NCBI GenBank assembly: GCA_013697785.1
Contig: JACCWE010000100.1
Location: 1 to 33,745, forward strand
Direction: 5' to 3'
DNA from: Gemmatimonadaceae bacterium
GTDB lineage: Bacteria > Gemmatimonadota > Gemmatimonadetes > Gemmatimonadales > Gemmatimonadaceae
Length of the DNA stretch: 33,745 bases
Below, piece by piece: positions 8,927 to 17,929 of the stretch (the stretch's first letter is position 1; each line of letters starts with the position of its first letter). Made by a program: the position numbers and the translations under genes. The notes under the pieces are model-generated. The model did no database searches. It saw only the letters and a list, made by a program, of their open reading frames with translations, and had not been told where the DNA came from.

Positions 8927-9637
8927 TCACCGCTTGCGTGCGAGCACGAGATACTGCCCGCCGATCGGCATCGATGCCATCCAGCGCTCGAGCGGCCGCA
9001 GTGCGCGCAGGGCATGCGGGAAGACGAACAGATAGTCGGTGCGCACGATGTCGAAGCCAGCGTCGCGCAGCAGGCGACGCGTCTCCGGCGGCGTCAGCGT
9101 GATCGCATCACGATCGAACGGCACCCGGCTCATGATGTAACGCGTGCCGAGATTCCACGGATTGTTCTCCCACAGCGCGAACAATCCGCCTGGTAGCAGC
9201 GCCTCGTGCACGTACGCCGCCGCGCTATGACGTCCGGCCACGGGAATGTGGTGAAAGACACCGTTGCAGAAGGCGAGATCGAATGTGGGTGGCAGCTTCC
9301 CCTCGATCATCGCGAAAGTGGCACCGTCGCGCGTGTGCGTCGCGCGCGCGATGTCGAGTGACGGAGCCGACACGTCGACGCCGTGCACCATCTTTGCGTT
9401 TAGTCCATCGAACAAAAACGGCACACCGGAGCCGGTGCCACAGCCGAAGTCCATGACCGAACGCACCGCGTGCTTCCGCTCGGCGAGCCGCTTCGCGAGC
9501 CATGCAACGCGCCCCGATGCATAGTAATCCTTCGTCTCGCCGGTGAAGGACAGCCCCAGAGCGAGCGCCTCGTCGTAACTCTCCGCGTACGCGTCGAACT
9601 CGGCGCTCGTCTCCGGCTGCATCGCGGCGGCGTTCAC
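8927..9637 (-). CDS. Class I SAM-dependent methyltransferase
   Basis: A cytoplasmic methyltransferase of about 236 residues. The SAM-binding motif I is MDFGCGTG (around residues 62-69), followed by VHGVDVS (motif II acid), LAFCNGVFHHI and LLPGGLFALWENNP, all typical of the Methyltransf_11/12 group. The acceptor is unknown. Its place between a GT2 and a GT39-like enzyme suggests a sugar, lipid or polyprenyl-linked intermediate. I chose the GTG at 9637 because it overlaps the GT2 stop (GTGA), the coupling pattern used throughout this unit. An ATG five codons further in (9622) is the alternative and would give 231 residues. The same frame is open far upstream to 10450, but that is antisense-like noise over the GT2 gene. 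Confidence 0.85.
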   Translation of the reverse strand: MNAAAMQPETSAEFDAYAESYDEALALGLSFTGETKDYYASGRVAWLAKRLAERKHAVRSVMDFGCGTGSGVPFLFDGLNAKMVHGVDVSAPSLDIARATHTRDGATFAMIEGKLPPTFDLAFCNGVFHHIPVAGRHSAAAYVHEALLPGGLFALWENNPWNLGTRYIMSRVPFDRDAITLTPPETRRLLRDAGFDIVRTDYLFVFPHALRALRPLERWMASMPIGGQYLVLARKR

Positions 9638-10842
9638 CGGCGCCGCATCCCCATCAGGCTCGCGAAGAAGCTCGAGAGGATCGTCTGGAAGCCGAGCGCG
9701 GTGAGCATCACACCGGGAATAACCCAGCGCATCGTACGCTCGTAGTTCAATGCGCCGAAGTCGACGCTCGACCACTGGTGCACCGACGCGCCGAGCAGTC
9801 CGAGTCCGACGAGCATGCTGACGCCGCCCACCGCGAGCCCGCTTTCGAGATTCACGAGCTTGAAGAACGTGTTGAGTCGCGGATCCTCGGGAAGCAGTCC
9901 TTCGACGATCGCGAACACCTTCGTCATGAGCGCGAAGGCGATCGACTGGTAGCCGCAGATGATCGCGAGGCTCGCGAAGAGCAGCGTGTGCACGTCGAAC
10001 ACCATTTTCCCGATCTGCAGTCTCGGCATCGCCAGCGCATAGCCGACAGTTCCCGCGAGAATGAGCGCGAGCCCCGGCATCAGGAACAGCCAGCGCGGGC
10101 TGAAGAGGAGAAAGAACCGAAGGTGCCGCCAGCCATCGCGGAACGTCTTGAGATGCGGCGGATGCGCCGTGCGGCCATCCGGCGACAGCGTGATCGCAAT
10201 CTCGGCCGTCTTCGCCTGGAAGAGGCTCGCCTTGATCACCATCTCCGATGCGAACTCCATTCCGGTGCAGCGCTGGTCGAGCGTCAGCCACATGTCGCGA
10301 CGGAACGCGCGCATGCCGCAGTGGATGTCGTGGATCGGCGTGCGGAACCACCAGCGCGCGAGAGCGCTGAACATCGGATTTCCCCACCAGCGATGCAGAA
10401 AGGGCATCGCCCCGGGCTTCACCGTGCCGCCGCCGGTCGCGAGGCGGCATCCCTGCACGAGATCGAATCCCTCGCGCAGCTTCGCGAGAAAGCGCGGGAT
10501 CTCTCCCCAGTCATAGCTGTCGTCCGCGTCGCCCATCATCACGTACATGCCGCGCGCCGCGTTGATCCCGCCCATGAGCGCCGCGCCGTAGCCGCGCTGA
10601 TCAACCGCGATCACGCGCACGCCGAGCTTGCGGGCGATCTCCTGCGAGCCATCGGTGCTGCCGTTGTCTGCAATCACGATCTCGGCGTTGATTCCGTTCT
10701 CGTTGATCGCGCGCTGCGCCTTCCCGATCACGATCGCCAGTGTGTCGGCCTCGTTGAGGCACGGCATCACGATCGAAAGCTCGGGCGTGCTGGCGCCGAG
10801 CGGCGGGGCGAAGCGAGCGAATGGCGCGGTGGTCGTCGTCAT
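9634..10842 (-). CDS. Family 2 glycosyltransferase, polyprenyl/dolichyl-phosphate sugar transferase type
   Basis: A 402-residue protein with an N-terminal GT-A domain and about four C-terminal membrane helices (from roughly residue 230), the layout of GtrB/DPM1-like enzymes that move a sugar from a nucleotide donor to polyprenyl phosphate. Visible motifs are LSIVMPCLNEADTL (residues 22-35), IADNGSTDGS and the metal-binding GDADDSYDW (D105, D107, D108). The helices would hold it in the inner membrane, active site toward the cytoplasm. It fits as donor-maker for the GT39-like enzyme two genes on (inference). The ATG at 10842 overlaps the desaturase stop (ATGA) and has a good ribosome site three bases upstream. 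A GTG at 10857 is possible but weaker. Confidence 0.88.
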   Translation of the reverse strand: MTTTTAPFARFAPPLGASTPELSIVMPCLNEADTLAIVIGKAQRAINENGINAEIVIADNGSTDGSQEIARKLGVRVIAVDQRGYGAALMGGINAARGMYVMMGDADDSYDWGEIPRFLAKLREGFDLVQGCRLATGGGTVKPGAMPFLHRWWGNPMFSALARWWFRTPIHDIHCGMRAFRRDMWLTLDQRCTGMEFASEMVIKASLFQAKTAEIAITLSPDGRTAHPPHLKTFRDGWRHLRFFLLFSPRWLFLMPGLALILAGTVGYALAMPRLQIGKMVFDVHTLLFASLAIICGYQSIAFALMTKVFAIVEGLLPEDPRLNTFFKLVNLESGLAVGGVSMLVGLGLLGASVHQWSSVDFGALNYERTMRWVIPGVMLTALGFQTILSSFFASLMGMRRR

Positions 10843-11909
10843 TGTCCCCCCTTGCACTCATCGAGAGGAGTGGCGCGCATGTACCGCCAGAGATACGCGG
10901 TGTAGCTGCGCCGCCACTCGAGCGCCGACGATCCGGGATGCTCGCGCATGAGGCGATCGGCGTGCGGCAGATTGTAGTACGGGATGCCGACCCAGAGATG
11001 ATGAGCGGCATGGAAGTTCATGTTCATTGGCGCCACGAACAGACGCTCGAGCCGATTGCTCGTGTGCGTGACGAGGCGATGCTCGTCGGCCTTCACATCT
11101 GCTTCGGGATGCGAGTGCTCGACGAACGACCGGAGGTTGTCGCCGAGATAGGTGAAGACGAACACGGGGAGGAGCCAGAGCACCGGATACGCCCACCAGC
11201 CGATCGTCCACGAGAGCCCGCCGATCAGCACCACCTGCCAGCCGAGCAGAATCGCCATGTCGCGCGTCGTGTACGTTTCGGGTATCGACTCGAGCTTCGC
11301 GCCGGGCTCGCCCTGCACTTCGACGCTGTCCGCAACTCCGCCGTGCTTCACGCCGGCCGTCGGGAAGAAGACGTTCTTCACCGACGTGAACACGCTCGTG
11401 ATGCCGGTGAGAAAGGCGACGACCTCGACGATCTCGGACTTGTTGAAGCAGGCGTGGCGATGGCGATCGGGATCGTCGTGCGTCGCGAGATGCTGATGGT
11501 GACGCAGATGATTGCGATTGTTGATGCGCGTGATCGCGCCGAGCGCGCCGAGGATGAAGACGTCATTGAAGAGATCGTTGCGATCTCTATTTGGGAACAG
11601 CCGGCGATGCAGCCCGTCGTGGCCGATGATGAAGAGGCCGTAGTAGCGGGTGCCGATCACGGGAATCGCGAGCACGACCACCCACAAGTGTGTCCATGTC
11701 GCGACGGCGGCCCAGGCGGCGATGATCCAGAGCCAGCACCAGATCGTGTCTGCGACCACGCGCGAGGGGCGCAACGAGCTGAGCGTCCGCACCTGCTCCG
11801 GTGTCAGGAGCGTGCGGCGAAATGGGTGATACGGATCGAAACGCGGCGGCGCCGAACGAGGCGCGGCTGGCGCATCGTGGGTGGCGTCGCTGGCGAGCTG
11901 AAGCGTCAT
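10839..11909 (-). CDS. Membrane fatty acid desaturase family protein
   Basis: A 356-residue integral-membrane di-iron enzyme. The three histidine boxes of the family are present: HDGLH (residues 97-101), HLRHHQH (134-140) and HAAHH (300-304), spaced by two pairs of hydrophobic helices. The family introduces double bonds or hydroxyl groups into acyl chains or carotenoids, using oxygen. The substrate here is not evident: a lipid acyl chain is the default, with carotenoid or sphingolipid modification as alternatives. The neighbourhood (two methyltransferases, two membrane glycosyltransferases) hints at a modified glycolipid. The frame extends to a TTG at 11924, but ATG at 11909 is the more natural start. 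A 51-base gap separates it from the upstream methyltransferase gene, the largest gap in this unit. Confidence 0.88.
   Translation of the reverse strand: MTLQLASDATHDAPAAPRSAPPRFDPYHPFRRTLLTPEQVRTLSSLRPSRVVADTIWCWLWIIAAWAAVATWTHLWVVVLAIPVIGTRYYGLFIIGHDGLHRRLFPNRDRNDLFNDVFILGALGAITRINNRNHLRHHQHLATHDDPDRHRHACFNKSEIVEVVAFLTGITSVFTSVKNVFFPTAGVKHGGVADSVEVQGEPGAKLESIPETYTTRDMAILLGWQVVLIGGLSWTIGWWAYPVLWLLPVFVFTYLGDNLRSFVEHSHPEADVKADEHRLVTHTSNRLERLFVAPMNMNFHAAHHLWVGIPYYNLPHADRLMREHPGSSALEWRRSYTAYLWRYMRATPLDECKGGQ
10846..10853 (-). promoter_or_regulatory. Ribosome binding site of the GT2 gene
   Basis: On the minus strand this reads AAGGGGGG, three bases before the ATG at 10842. It decides the start in favour of the ATG that overlaps the desaturase stop, since the in-frame GTG at 10857 would lie upstream of it. 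Confidence 0.55.
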
Positions 11910-11960
11910 CTCGTTGGGCCCCAAGGGTCTACGTCTAAGACGAGGACTCGGCCCGCACCG

Positions 11961-13049
11961 TCACGTGTTTTCGGGCTTCCTCGCCAGCATGAGAACAGCC
12001 GAAGTGCGGAAGCCAAATAGTCCGCGAAGCTTGTCCCAGAGGGTAAAGCCGGCCAGGAAGCCCAAGCTGCCGATCGGGTCGAAAAGCTTCGCCAGGCGTG
12101 GATGCGGGTTGCCTTCGAAGCGCATCCAGTGGTGCATCGAATACATCCAGAACGAGTGGCCGGTCTGGTACATAGTTTCCACGGGCTCGAGGCCAGCATC
12201 CTTCAGTTGCCGGGCGAGCGTTGCGGCGGTGTAAAGATTCCAGTGGCGGGGGATGTGGTAGCCTCCCCAATAGCTGTCGTGGAAGAGCCGCTGGTCGAGG
12301 GCGTCGAGGTTGGGCGTTTCGATTGCGAGCACGCCGCCCGGCGCCATCCACTTGGCGAGCTTCCGGATCACCGGCCCCGGATCGTCGACGTGCTCGATGA
12401 CGTGGAACATCGTCACGAGATCGAGCGAGCCGTCAGGCACCAGAGTCGAATCCTCGACGCGCTCGCACGCAACCTGATAGCCCTGTTTTTTCAGCGGCTC
12501 GAGCACCGCCTCGTCGAGCTCCAGACCGTAGTCGCGGTCGCGCGACACGCCCTTCTTTTCCATCACCTTCAGAAAGCGCCCATCGCCGCAGCCGACATCG
12601 AGAAACGATTTCGGCGCGCGCTTCAGATGTGCGAGGATCGCCTTCATCTTCGCGATGTCGAGCATCTCCTTCGCCTTCACCGCGATAGGATTGATCTTCG
12701 TCGAGTAGTTGTAGGCGTAGTACGTAGTCGGATAGATGATGCCGAGCGTCGAGATCGCGGGGCGCGGATTGAGCCAGACGTGCGAGCACGCGTCGCACTC
12801 GACGAAGCGCCACTTGTTGCGCGACGTCTGCAGCTCGTAGTCGTACCCCTCGGCGAACGTGTGGAAATGACCGGCGCCGCAGAGAGGGCAGAGCGGCACA
12901 TCGGTGGTCTCGATCTCGGGAATCGAGGGGTCGTCGAACTCGGCGGGGCGGGGGAGTGGGGCGGGGGGCATGCGCTCGAGCGAATCAGGTGATGGGCGGA
13001 AGTGCTGCTGCTCACAAGACGAACTGCGCCCCGCGAACGTACCACGCAT
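11961..13049 (-). CDS. Class I SAM-dependent methyltransferase with N-terminal zinc ribbon
   Basis: A cytoplasmic protein of 362 residues (336 if the later start is used). Two CxxC pairs near the N-terminus (C54/C57 in CPLCG and C85/C88 in CDAC) form a probable zinc ribbon, followed by NPRP, a pattern seen in Methyltransf_23-type enzymes of sugar and polysaccharide clusters. SAM motif I is DVGCGDG (151-157), then GLELDEA, a loop with FHVIEHVDDP and APGGVLAIETPN. The ATG at 13049 is one base after the upstream MFS stop and has GGAG four bases before it. The ATG at 12971 (MPPAPL...) has no visible ribosome site but would remove a low-complexity N-terminus. I cannot decide firmly between the two. 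Confidence 0.85.
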   Translation of the reverse strand: MRGTFAGRSSSCEQQHFRPSPDSLERMPPAPLPRPAEFDDPSIPEIETTDVPLCPLCGAGHFHTFAEGYDYELQTSRNKWRFVECDACSHVWLNPRPAISTLGIIYPTTYYAYNYSTKINPIAVKAKEMLDIAKMKAILAHLKRAPKSFLDVGCGDGRFLKVMEKKGVSRDRDYGLELDEAVLEPLKKQGYQVACERVEDSTLVPDGSLDLVTMFHVIEHVDDPGPVIRKLAKWMAPGGVLAIETPNLDALDQRLFHDSYWGGYHIPRHWNLYTAATLARQLKDAGLEPVETMYQTGHSFWMYSMHHWMRFEGNPHPRLAKLFDPIGSLGFLAGFTLWDKLRGLFGFRTSAVLMLARKPENT

Positions 13050-13050
13050 C

Positions 13051-14361
13051 CTACTCCGCCGCCTTCGCCTCCGCCGTTGCCTCTTCGCTCACCGCCTCCG
13101 CCTCGAACTCCGACGTCCGACTCGAGTATCGCCCCAGCTGCGACCCCATCGCGATAGTCGTGAGCACCAGTCCCCCCGAGATCCAGAACGGCGATGACTC
13201 GCCCAAATGGTCCGACGCGACGCCCGCCACGAGCGGATAGATCACGCGTGCGATGCCGCCGTAGGTCTGCTGTACACCCATGTACAATCCGCGCTCGTTC
13301 TCGCCCACCACGCGGGACAGCAGCGCCGTCACGCTCGGAAAGTTCAGCGCAGCTCCGAGCGGCACGAGCGCGATCACGATCGCGAAGGGCAGCCAGCTCA
13401 CGGCCGGCAGCGCCGTCAGCTTCACGAGCGGCGTGAGCGGAATCAGTGCGAGTCCGCACGCGAGCGAGAGCGCGCCGAGGCGCGCCGTGCGCACCTCGCC
13501 ATATCTATCCACCGCGCGGCCGAGGATGAACAGTCGAAAGACGATGCTCAACCCGCCCATGTACATGAAGAAAAAGCCGATCGTGTTCTCGGTGACGTCG
13601 AAGTGTCGACTCAAGAAGAGAATGATCAGCGCGTTCACTCCATAGAACGCGCCGAGCCCCACCGAGTACATCCAGATGAGTCGCGCGTACGGTTGATCTA
13701 TGTCGACGCCGGCGACTCGCGCGACCGCATCGAACGGCGTGCGCCCGCCTCGCGTGCGCATGCGCGCTTTCGCGTCGTGCGACTCGGGGAGATAGCGCGA
13801 CGCGAACAGAATATTCAGCGCGCACAGCAGCGCCGCGATCATTCCCGGCCAGTGCGGCCCGAGGTTGTGCGAGAACGATGCGATCGCGGGTCCGATCACG
13901 ACCCCCGCATTCGTCGCCGACGAGAGCCAGCCGAGGCCCCGCGCACGATCCTTCGGCGCCATGCTGTCCGCGACGTAGGCCTGGATCACGCCCGTCGTGC
14001 CGCCACCCGCACCCTGAATGATCCTCGACGCCAGCAGCAGCCAGTAGGAATCCGCGTACGCAAAAACGATGTACGCGAACATCGACGCGCCGAGTCCGAA
14101 CAGGAGCGCGGGCTTCCGCCCATACCGGTCCGAGACGCGTCCCCACAATGGCGCGCTCACGAGCTGCATCGCCGAGAACGATGCGACGAGCGCCATGACC
14201 GCAAAGTCGCTCGCGCCGAAGCGTTTCGCGTAGAACGGCAGGAGCGGGATGATCATCAACGCGCCCACCATGTCGATGAACGCGGTGAACATCAGCACGC
14301 TGAGCTTGCCGGCGTCGCCGGTGCGCATCAGATCGAGGCGCTTCTGCAGGAAGTCCGTCAC
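13051..14361 (-). CDS. MFS transporter, drug/metabolite exporter type (DHA1/TetA-like)
   Basis: A 436-residue permease with about 12 predicted helices. Motif A is clear between helices 2 and 3 (GRVSDRYGRK, residues 74-83), and the second half has the weaker copy GRAVDRYGEV. These fit the TetA/DHA1 branch of 12-helix proton-coupled exporters. The C-terminus ends in an Ala/Glu-rich tail of about 20 residues. The substrate is unknown. Lying directly behind a nucleoside-type importer, it might export a related metabolite, or a precursor made by the following enzymes (inference). GTG start at 14361, 9 bases after the stop of the upstream permease gene, with a GAGAG sequence as possible ribosome site. 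Confidence 0.88.
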   Translation of the reverse strand: MTDFLQKRLDLMRTGDAGKLSVLMFTAFIDMVGALMIIPLLPFYAKRFGASDFAVMALVASFSAMQLVSAPLWGRVSDRYGRKPALLFGLGASMFAYIVFAYADSYWLLLASRIIQGAGGGTTGVIQAYVADSMAPKDRARGLGWLSSATNAGVVIGPAIASFSHNLGPHWPGMIAALLCALNILFASRYLPESHDAKARMRTRGGRTPFDAVARVAGVDIDQPYARLIWMYSVGLGAFYGVNALIILFLSRHFDVTENTIGFFFMYMGGLSIVFRLFILGRAVDRYGEVRTARLGALSLACGLALIPLTPLVKLTALPAVSWLPFAIVIALVPLGAALNFPSVTALLSRVVGENERGLYMGVQQTYGGIARVIYPLVAGVASDHLGESSPFWISGGLVLTTIAMGSQLGRYSSRTSEFEAEAVSEEATAEAKAAE

Positions 14362-14370
14362 GCGCGAAAG

Positions 14371-15252
14371 CTACTCTCTGCCGAGCGCCGCCGGCGGCAT
14401 CGCTCGGCCTACCAGCCCCACCAGCGCAACGATGGTGAGCACGTACGGAATCATCTGCACGAACTGCGACGGAATCGCCTGCATCCCTTGCAGCTGGATC
14501 TGCAGCGTCTCGGCCGCCGCAAAAAACAAACAGGCGATCCCGGCGCGCACTGGATCCCAACGTCCAAAAATGATCGCCGCCAGCGCAATGAAGCCACGCC
14601 CCGCGCTCATCCCATCCGTGAACTGATGCTGATCGAGTGCCAGATATGCGCCGCCGAGCGCGGCAAGCGCACCTGAGAGTGCGACGGCGACGTAGCGCAC
14701 GCGCTTCACCGAAACCCCGACCGTCGTCGCCGCCTCGGGATGCTCGCCCACCGCGCGCACGCGAAGTCCGAACGGCGTGCGATACAGCAGCCATGCAACC
14801 ACGGGAATGATCAGTAGTCCGAACGGTATCAGTGGATTGTGCAGCAGTCCACCAATCAGCGAGCCGGTGCTCGTCCCCGCCGAAAATCCCGCTACCCGCA
14901 GCGAGTTCGACGAGCTGTCGAAGACGAGCTTGAGGAAATATCGCGTGAGCCCGACCGCGAGCAAATTGATCGCAATGCCGCTCACCACCTGATCCGCCTT
15001 GAAGCGGATCGTCGACACTGCGTGCAGCAACGCGAGTGCTACTCCGCCGGCGATGCCGCACAGCGCGCCGATCCACGGGCTGCCGGACCAGTAGCTGCCG
15101 AGCATTGCGCTGAACGCGCCGCCGAGCATGAAGCCCTCGAGCGTCAGGCTGATGATCCCGGCGCGCTCGGCGAGCACTCCGCCCGCGGCGGCGAAGAGAT
15201 AGGGCACCGCGATCCGGAGCGTCTGCGCGAGGAAGGCGAGCGCGAGGCTCAT
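14371..15252 (-). CDS. nupQ: Nucleoside-type ABC transporter permease (NupQ/YufQ-like)
   Basis: The second membrane subunit of the BMP-type importer, 293 residues and about 8 helices. It belongs to the BPD_transp_2 family: LAERAGIISLTLEGFMLGGAF near the N-terminus, FKADQVVSGIAINLLAVGLT in the middle, and the cytoplasmic coupling segment GLRVRAVGEHPEAA...GVSVKRVRY. These are hallmarks of nucleoside or purine permeases such as YufQ/NupQ. The frame runs on upstream to 15693, but that overlaps the partner permease. The ATG at 15252 overlaps that gene's stop (ATGA), which fixes the start. Confidence 0.9.
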   Translation of the reverse strand: MSLALAFLAQTLRIAVPYLFAAAGGVLAERAGIISLTLEGFMLGGAFSAMLGSYWSGSPWIGALCGIAGGVALALLHAVSTIRFKADQVVSGIAINLLAVGLTRYFLKLVFDSSSNSLRVAGFSAGTSTGSLIGGLLHNPLIPFGLLIIPVVAWLLYRTPFGLRVRAVGEHPEAATTVGVSVKRVRYVAVALSGALAALGGAYLALDQHQFTDGMSAGRGFIALAAIIFGRWDPVRAGIACLFFAAAETLQIQLQGMQAIPSQFVQMIPYVLTIVALVGLVGRAMPPAALGRE

Positions 15253-16379
15253 CGCTTCCCTCGCGCCTGCGCGAGGAGGCGCCGCACCTCGGGCACCGAT
15301 GCCGCCATTGCGAGGATCACGACGCCCTGCAGCGCGTCGACCATCTGCTTCGGCACGAGCGCGTTGATTGCGAGCCCGCCCTGCGACAGCGTCGCGAAGA
15401 AGAGCGCGGCGAGCACGACACCGAGCGGATTGCTGCGCCCGACCAGTGCCACGGCTATCCCGAGGAAACCGGCGCCCGTTGCGAATCCCTCTTCGTAGTA
15501 GCGCTCGTAGCCGAGCACGAAGTTGATCCCGCCGAGTCCCGCAAGCGCGCCGCTGAGGGTGAGCGCGCGAATCCAGGTGCGGCCGACATTGATGCCGGCA
15601 TTCTCCGCGGCATCGGGCTGAAGCCCGACGGCACGCAGCTCGAAGCCGCCGCGCGTGCGAAACAGGTACCAGCCGAGAATGAGTGCTGCGCATAGTTCAA
15701 TGAGAATTGAACCATTCGCGGCAGATCCGTGAAAGCCGTTCCACAGAACAGAGAGCCGCGGCAGCGCTCCGGCATGAATCGGCGGGGTGTGGAGCGTCTC
15801 GGGGACGCGCAGATGTGCGGAGACGAGCCAGCTCAGGAAGGCGAGCACGATGAAGTTGAGCATGATCGTCGTGATCACCTCGTGCGCACCCCAGTTCGCG
15901 CGCAGCGCGCCGGGGACGAATCCCACCGCGCCTCCGGCGGCGAGCGCGCCGAGCACGCCGAGCGGTACCGCGATGACGGCCGTCGTTCCAACCGGCAGCG
16001 CGAGCCCTACGAGCGCCGCCGCCATCCCGCCCGCGGCGAGCTGCCCCTCTGCTCCGATGTTGAAGAGCCCCGCGCGAAGCCCGACCGAAACCGCGAGTCC
16101 CGTACAGATGAGCGTCGTCGTCTTGTAGAGCACCTGCCCGAAGCCGTACGCATTCCCCCACGTCCCTTCGAGCATCAGCCGATACACGGCGCCCGGCGAT
16201 TGCCCGACCGCGAGGATGAGCAGATCGCCGACGACGATCGACACGAGGAGCGCGACGAGCGGCGGGAGCACCGCCTCGATCACACGATTGCGTACGTCAC
16301 GCGAGCGGACGATCACCATCGTCTCGCTCACGGTGCTTGGATTTTCCTCTCGCATCGCTGTGGCGTCGAGGTCGCTCAC
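15249..16379 (-). CDS. nupP: Nucleoside-type ABC transporter permease (NupP/YufP-like)
   Basis: The first membrane subunit of the BMP-type importer, 376 residues, longer than its partner because of an extended N-terminus and a periplasmic loop after LRVPETL. It is a BPD_transp_2 protein: RAGLFNIGAEGQLAAGG, WGAHEVITTIMLNFI, and the coupling segment FELRAVGLQPDAAENAGINVGR. These segments are closely typical of nucleoside permeases (NupP, YufP). It pairs with the next gene to form a heterodimeric channel. The start is GTG at 16379, overlapping the ATPase stop (GTGA). The stop TGA overlaps the ATG of nupQ. Confidence 0.9.
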   Translation of the reverse strand: MSDLDATAMREENPSTVSETMVIVRSRDVRNRVIEAVLPPLVALLVSIVVGDLLILAVGQSPGAVYRLMLEGTWGNAYGFGQVLYKTTTLICTGLAVSVGLRAGLFNIGAEGQLAAGGMAAALVGLALPVGTTAVIAVPLGVLGALAAGGAVGFVPGALRANWGAHEVITTIMLNFIVLAFLSWLVSAHLRVPETLHTPPIHAGALPRLSVLWNGFHGSAANGSILIELCAALILGWYLFRTRGGFELRAVGLQPDAAENAGINVGRTWIRALTLSGALAGLGGINFVLGYERYYEEGFATGAGFLGIAVALVGRSNPLGVVLAALFFATLSQGGLAINALVPKQMVDALQGVVILAMAASVPEVRRLLAQARGKR

Positions 16380-17929
16380 GCGGATGCTCCCGTCATGAGC
16401 GGGCCGAGCATCTCTTCGCTCGCCACGCTGCGTGGAACGATCGCGACGATACGCCCGCCGTACATCACCGCCACGCGATCGCTCAGCGCGAGTATCTCGG
16501 AGAGCTCGGCCGACACGAGCAGTATCGCCGCGCCCGAATCCCGCGCCGCGCGGAGGCGCGCGTGAATGAGCTCGATCGCGCCGACGTCGACGCCGCGCGT
16601 GGGCTGCGCTGCGAGGAGCACGCGCGTCTCGCGCGCGAGCGCGCGCGCGATCACGACCTTTTGCTGGTTGCCGCCCGAGAGAGCGCGCGCGGGCATCATC
16701 GGATCCGATGGCCGAATGTCCGCCACCGCGATCGCCGCGCGCGCGTCCGCGAGGATGCGCGTGCGGTCGAGCATTCCGCCGCGGCGCTGGTACGATCGCT
16801 GGCGGCCGAGGATGAGGTTGTCCGCGATCGAGTAGTCGAGAACGAGCCCGCGGCGGTGGCGATCTTCGGGGATGTGAGCGAGGCCGCGCTCCTCCCTGTC
16901 GCTCACGGGCATCGACGTGACGTCGGCGGCGTCGAGGAAAATCTCGCCGCTCTCCACGCTGCGAAGGCCGGCGATCGCCTCGATGAGCGCGCTTTGGCCA
17001 TTCCCTTCCACCCCGGCGATACCAAGTATCTCGCGCGGCTGGATGGTGAACGACACGTCGTTCACTGCCCGCTGCCGCTGCTCGCCCGAGACGACGAGAT
17101 GCCGAACGTCGAGCGCCGGCGCGAGGGCGACGACGCGCTCATCCCTTCGCGCGATGGTCGCATCGCCGGCGAGCACGACGTCGCGCCCCACCATCGCGCG
17201 CGCGATCGACGCCGGGCTCGTCCCTGCCGTGGGGAAGCGTGCCACCGTGCGCCCCTCGCGCACCACCGTGATCGTGTCCGAGATCTCCGCCACCTCATCG
17301 AGCTTGTGCGTAATGAGAATGATCGTACCGCCTTCGTCGCGGAGCGCGCGCAGCACGCGCCACAGCTCTTCGACCTCCGGCGGCGAGAGCACCGCCGTCG
17401 GCTCGTCGAGAATCAGAATGCGCGCGCCGCGCACGAGCGTCTTCAAGATCTCGACGCGCTGCTGCTCGCCGACGCTCAGCTCGCGCACGAGCTGCCGCAC
17501 GTTCATCCGAAAGCCACTCTTCTCCGCCGCCGCGGTGACCTCGCGCTCGGCCCGCGCGAAATCAATCGCGAGGCCGCGCATGGGCTCGCGGCCGAGGATG
17601 ACGTTCTCGGCGATCGTGAGCGTCGGGACGAGCATGAAGTGCTGGTGCACCATCCCGACGCTCGCGTCGATTGCCTGCGCGGTCGTCCACCCGGTGACAT
17701 CGCGCCCGCCGACCTCAATCGTCCCTGCATCCGGCGGAGAGATCCCCGCGAGGATGCGCATGAGAGTCGATTTCCCGGCGCCGTTCTCGCCCACAAGCGC
17801 GTGGATCTCGCCCGCCGCCACCTCGAGCGACGCGTCGCGCACGGCGTGGCAGTCGCCAAAGCGCTTCGCGATGCCAGTCAGGCGCACGATGGGCGCAGTG
17901 CTTCTCGCACCGCTCATCATCCCGCTCAT
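16376..17929 (-). CDS. nupO: Nucleoside-type ABC transporter ATPase, two nucleotide-binding domains (NupO/YufO-like)
   Basis: The energy subunit of the BMP-type importer, 517 residues with two ATP-binding domains in one chain. The N-terminal domain has Walker A GENGAGKS, Q-loop VHQHFMLVP, the family-specific signature LSVGEQQR and Walker B ILILDEP. The C-terminal domain has the degenerate Walker A VEGNGQSAL, signature LSGGNQQK and the altered Walker B VLLAAQPTRGVDVGA. Such asymmetry, with one competent and one weakened site, is normal for RbsA/MglA/NupO-type ATPases and is not damage. ATG at 17929 overlaps the binding-protein stop (ATGA). Two in-frame ATGs lie just inside at 17920 and 17917. 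Confidence 0.93.
   Translation of the reverse strand: MSGMMSGARSTAPIVRLTGIAKRFGDCHAVRDASLEVAAGEIHALVGENGAGKSTLMRILAGISPPDAGTIEVGGRDVTGWTTAQAIDASVGMVHQHFMLVPTLTIAENVILGREPMRGLAIDFARAEREVTAAAEKSGFRMNVRQLVRELSVGEQQRVEILKTLVRGARILILDEPTAVLSPPEVEELWRVLRALRDEGGTIILITHKLDEVAEISDTITVVREGRTVARFPTAGTSPASIARAMVGRDVVLAGDATIARRDERVVALAPALDVRHLVVSGEQRQRAVNDVSFTIQPREILGIAGVEGNGQSALIEAIAGLRSVESGEIFLDAADVTSMPVSDREERGLAHIPEDRHRRGLVLDYSIADNLILGRQRSYQRRGGMLDRTRILADARAAIAVADIRPSDPMMPARALSGGNQQKVVIARALARETRVLLAAQPTRGVDVGAIELIHARLRAARDSGAAILLVSAELSEILALSDRVAVMYGGRIVAIVPRSVASEEMLGPLMTGASA

Noticed and set aside
13207-14676. 489-codon open frame on the plus strand opposite the MFS gene
   Set aside because: No motifs and shadow-like composition. 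The MFS protein on the other strand has clear helices and motif A.
16376-17929. Degenerate second Walker A and altered Walker B in the nucleoside-type ATPase, at first taken for gene decay
   Set aside because: GNGQS and AAQPTRG in the second domain are normal for NupO/YufO-type ATPases, so the gene is intact.
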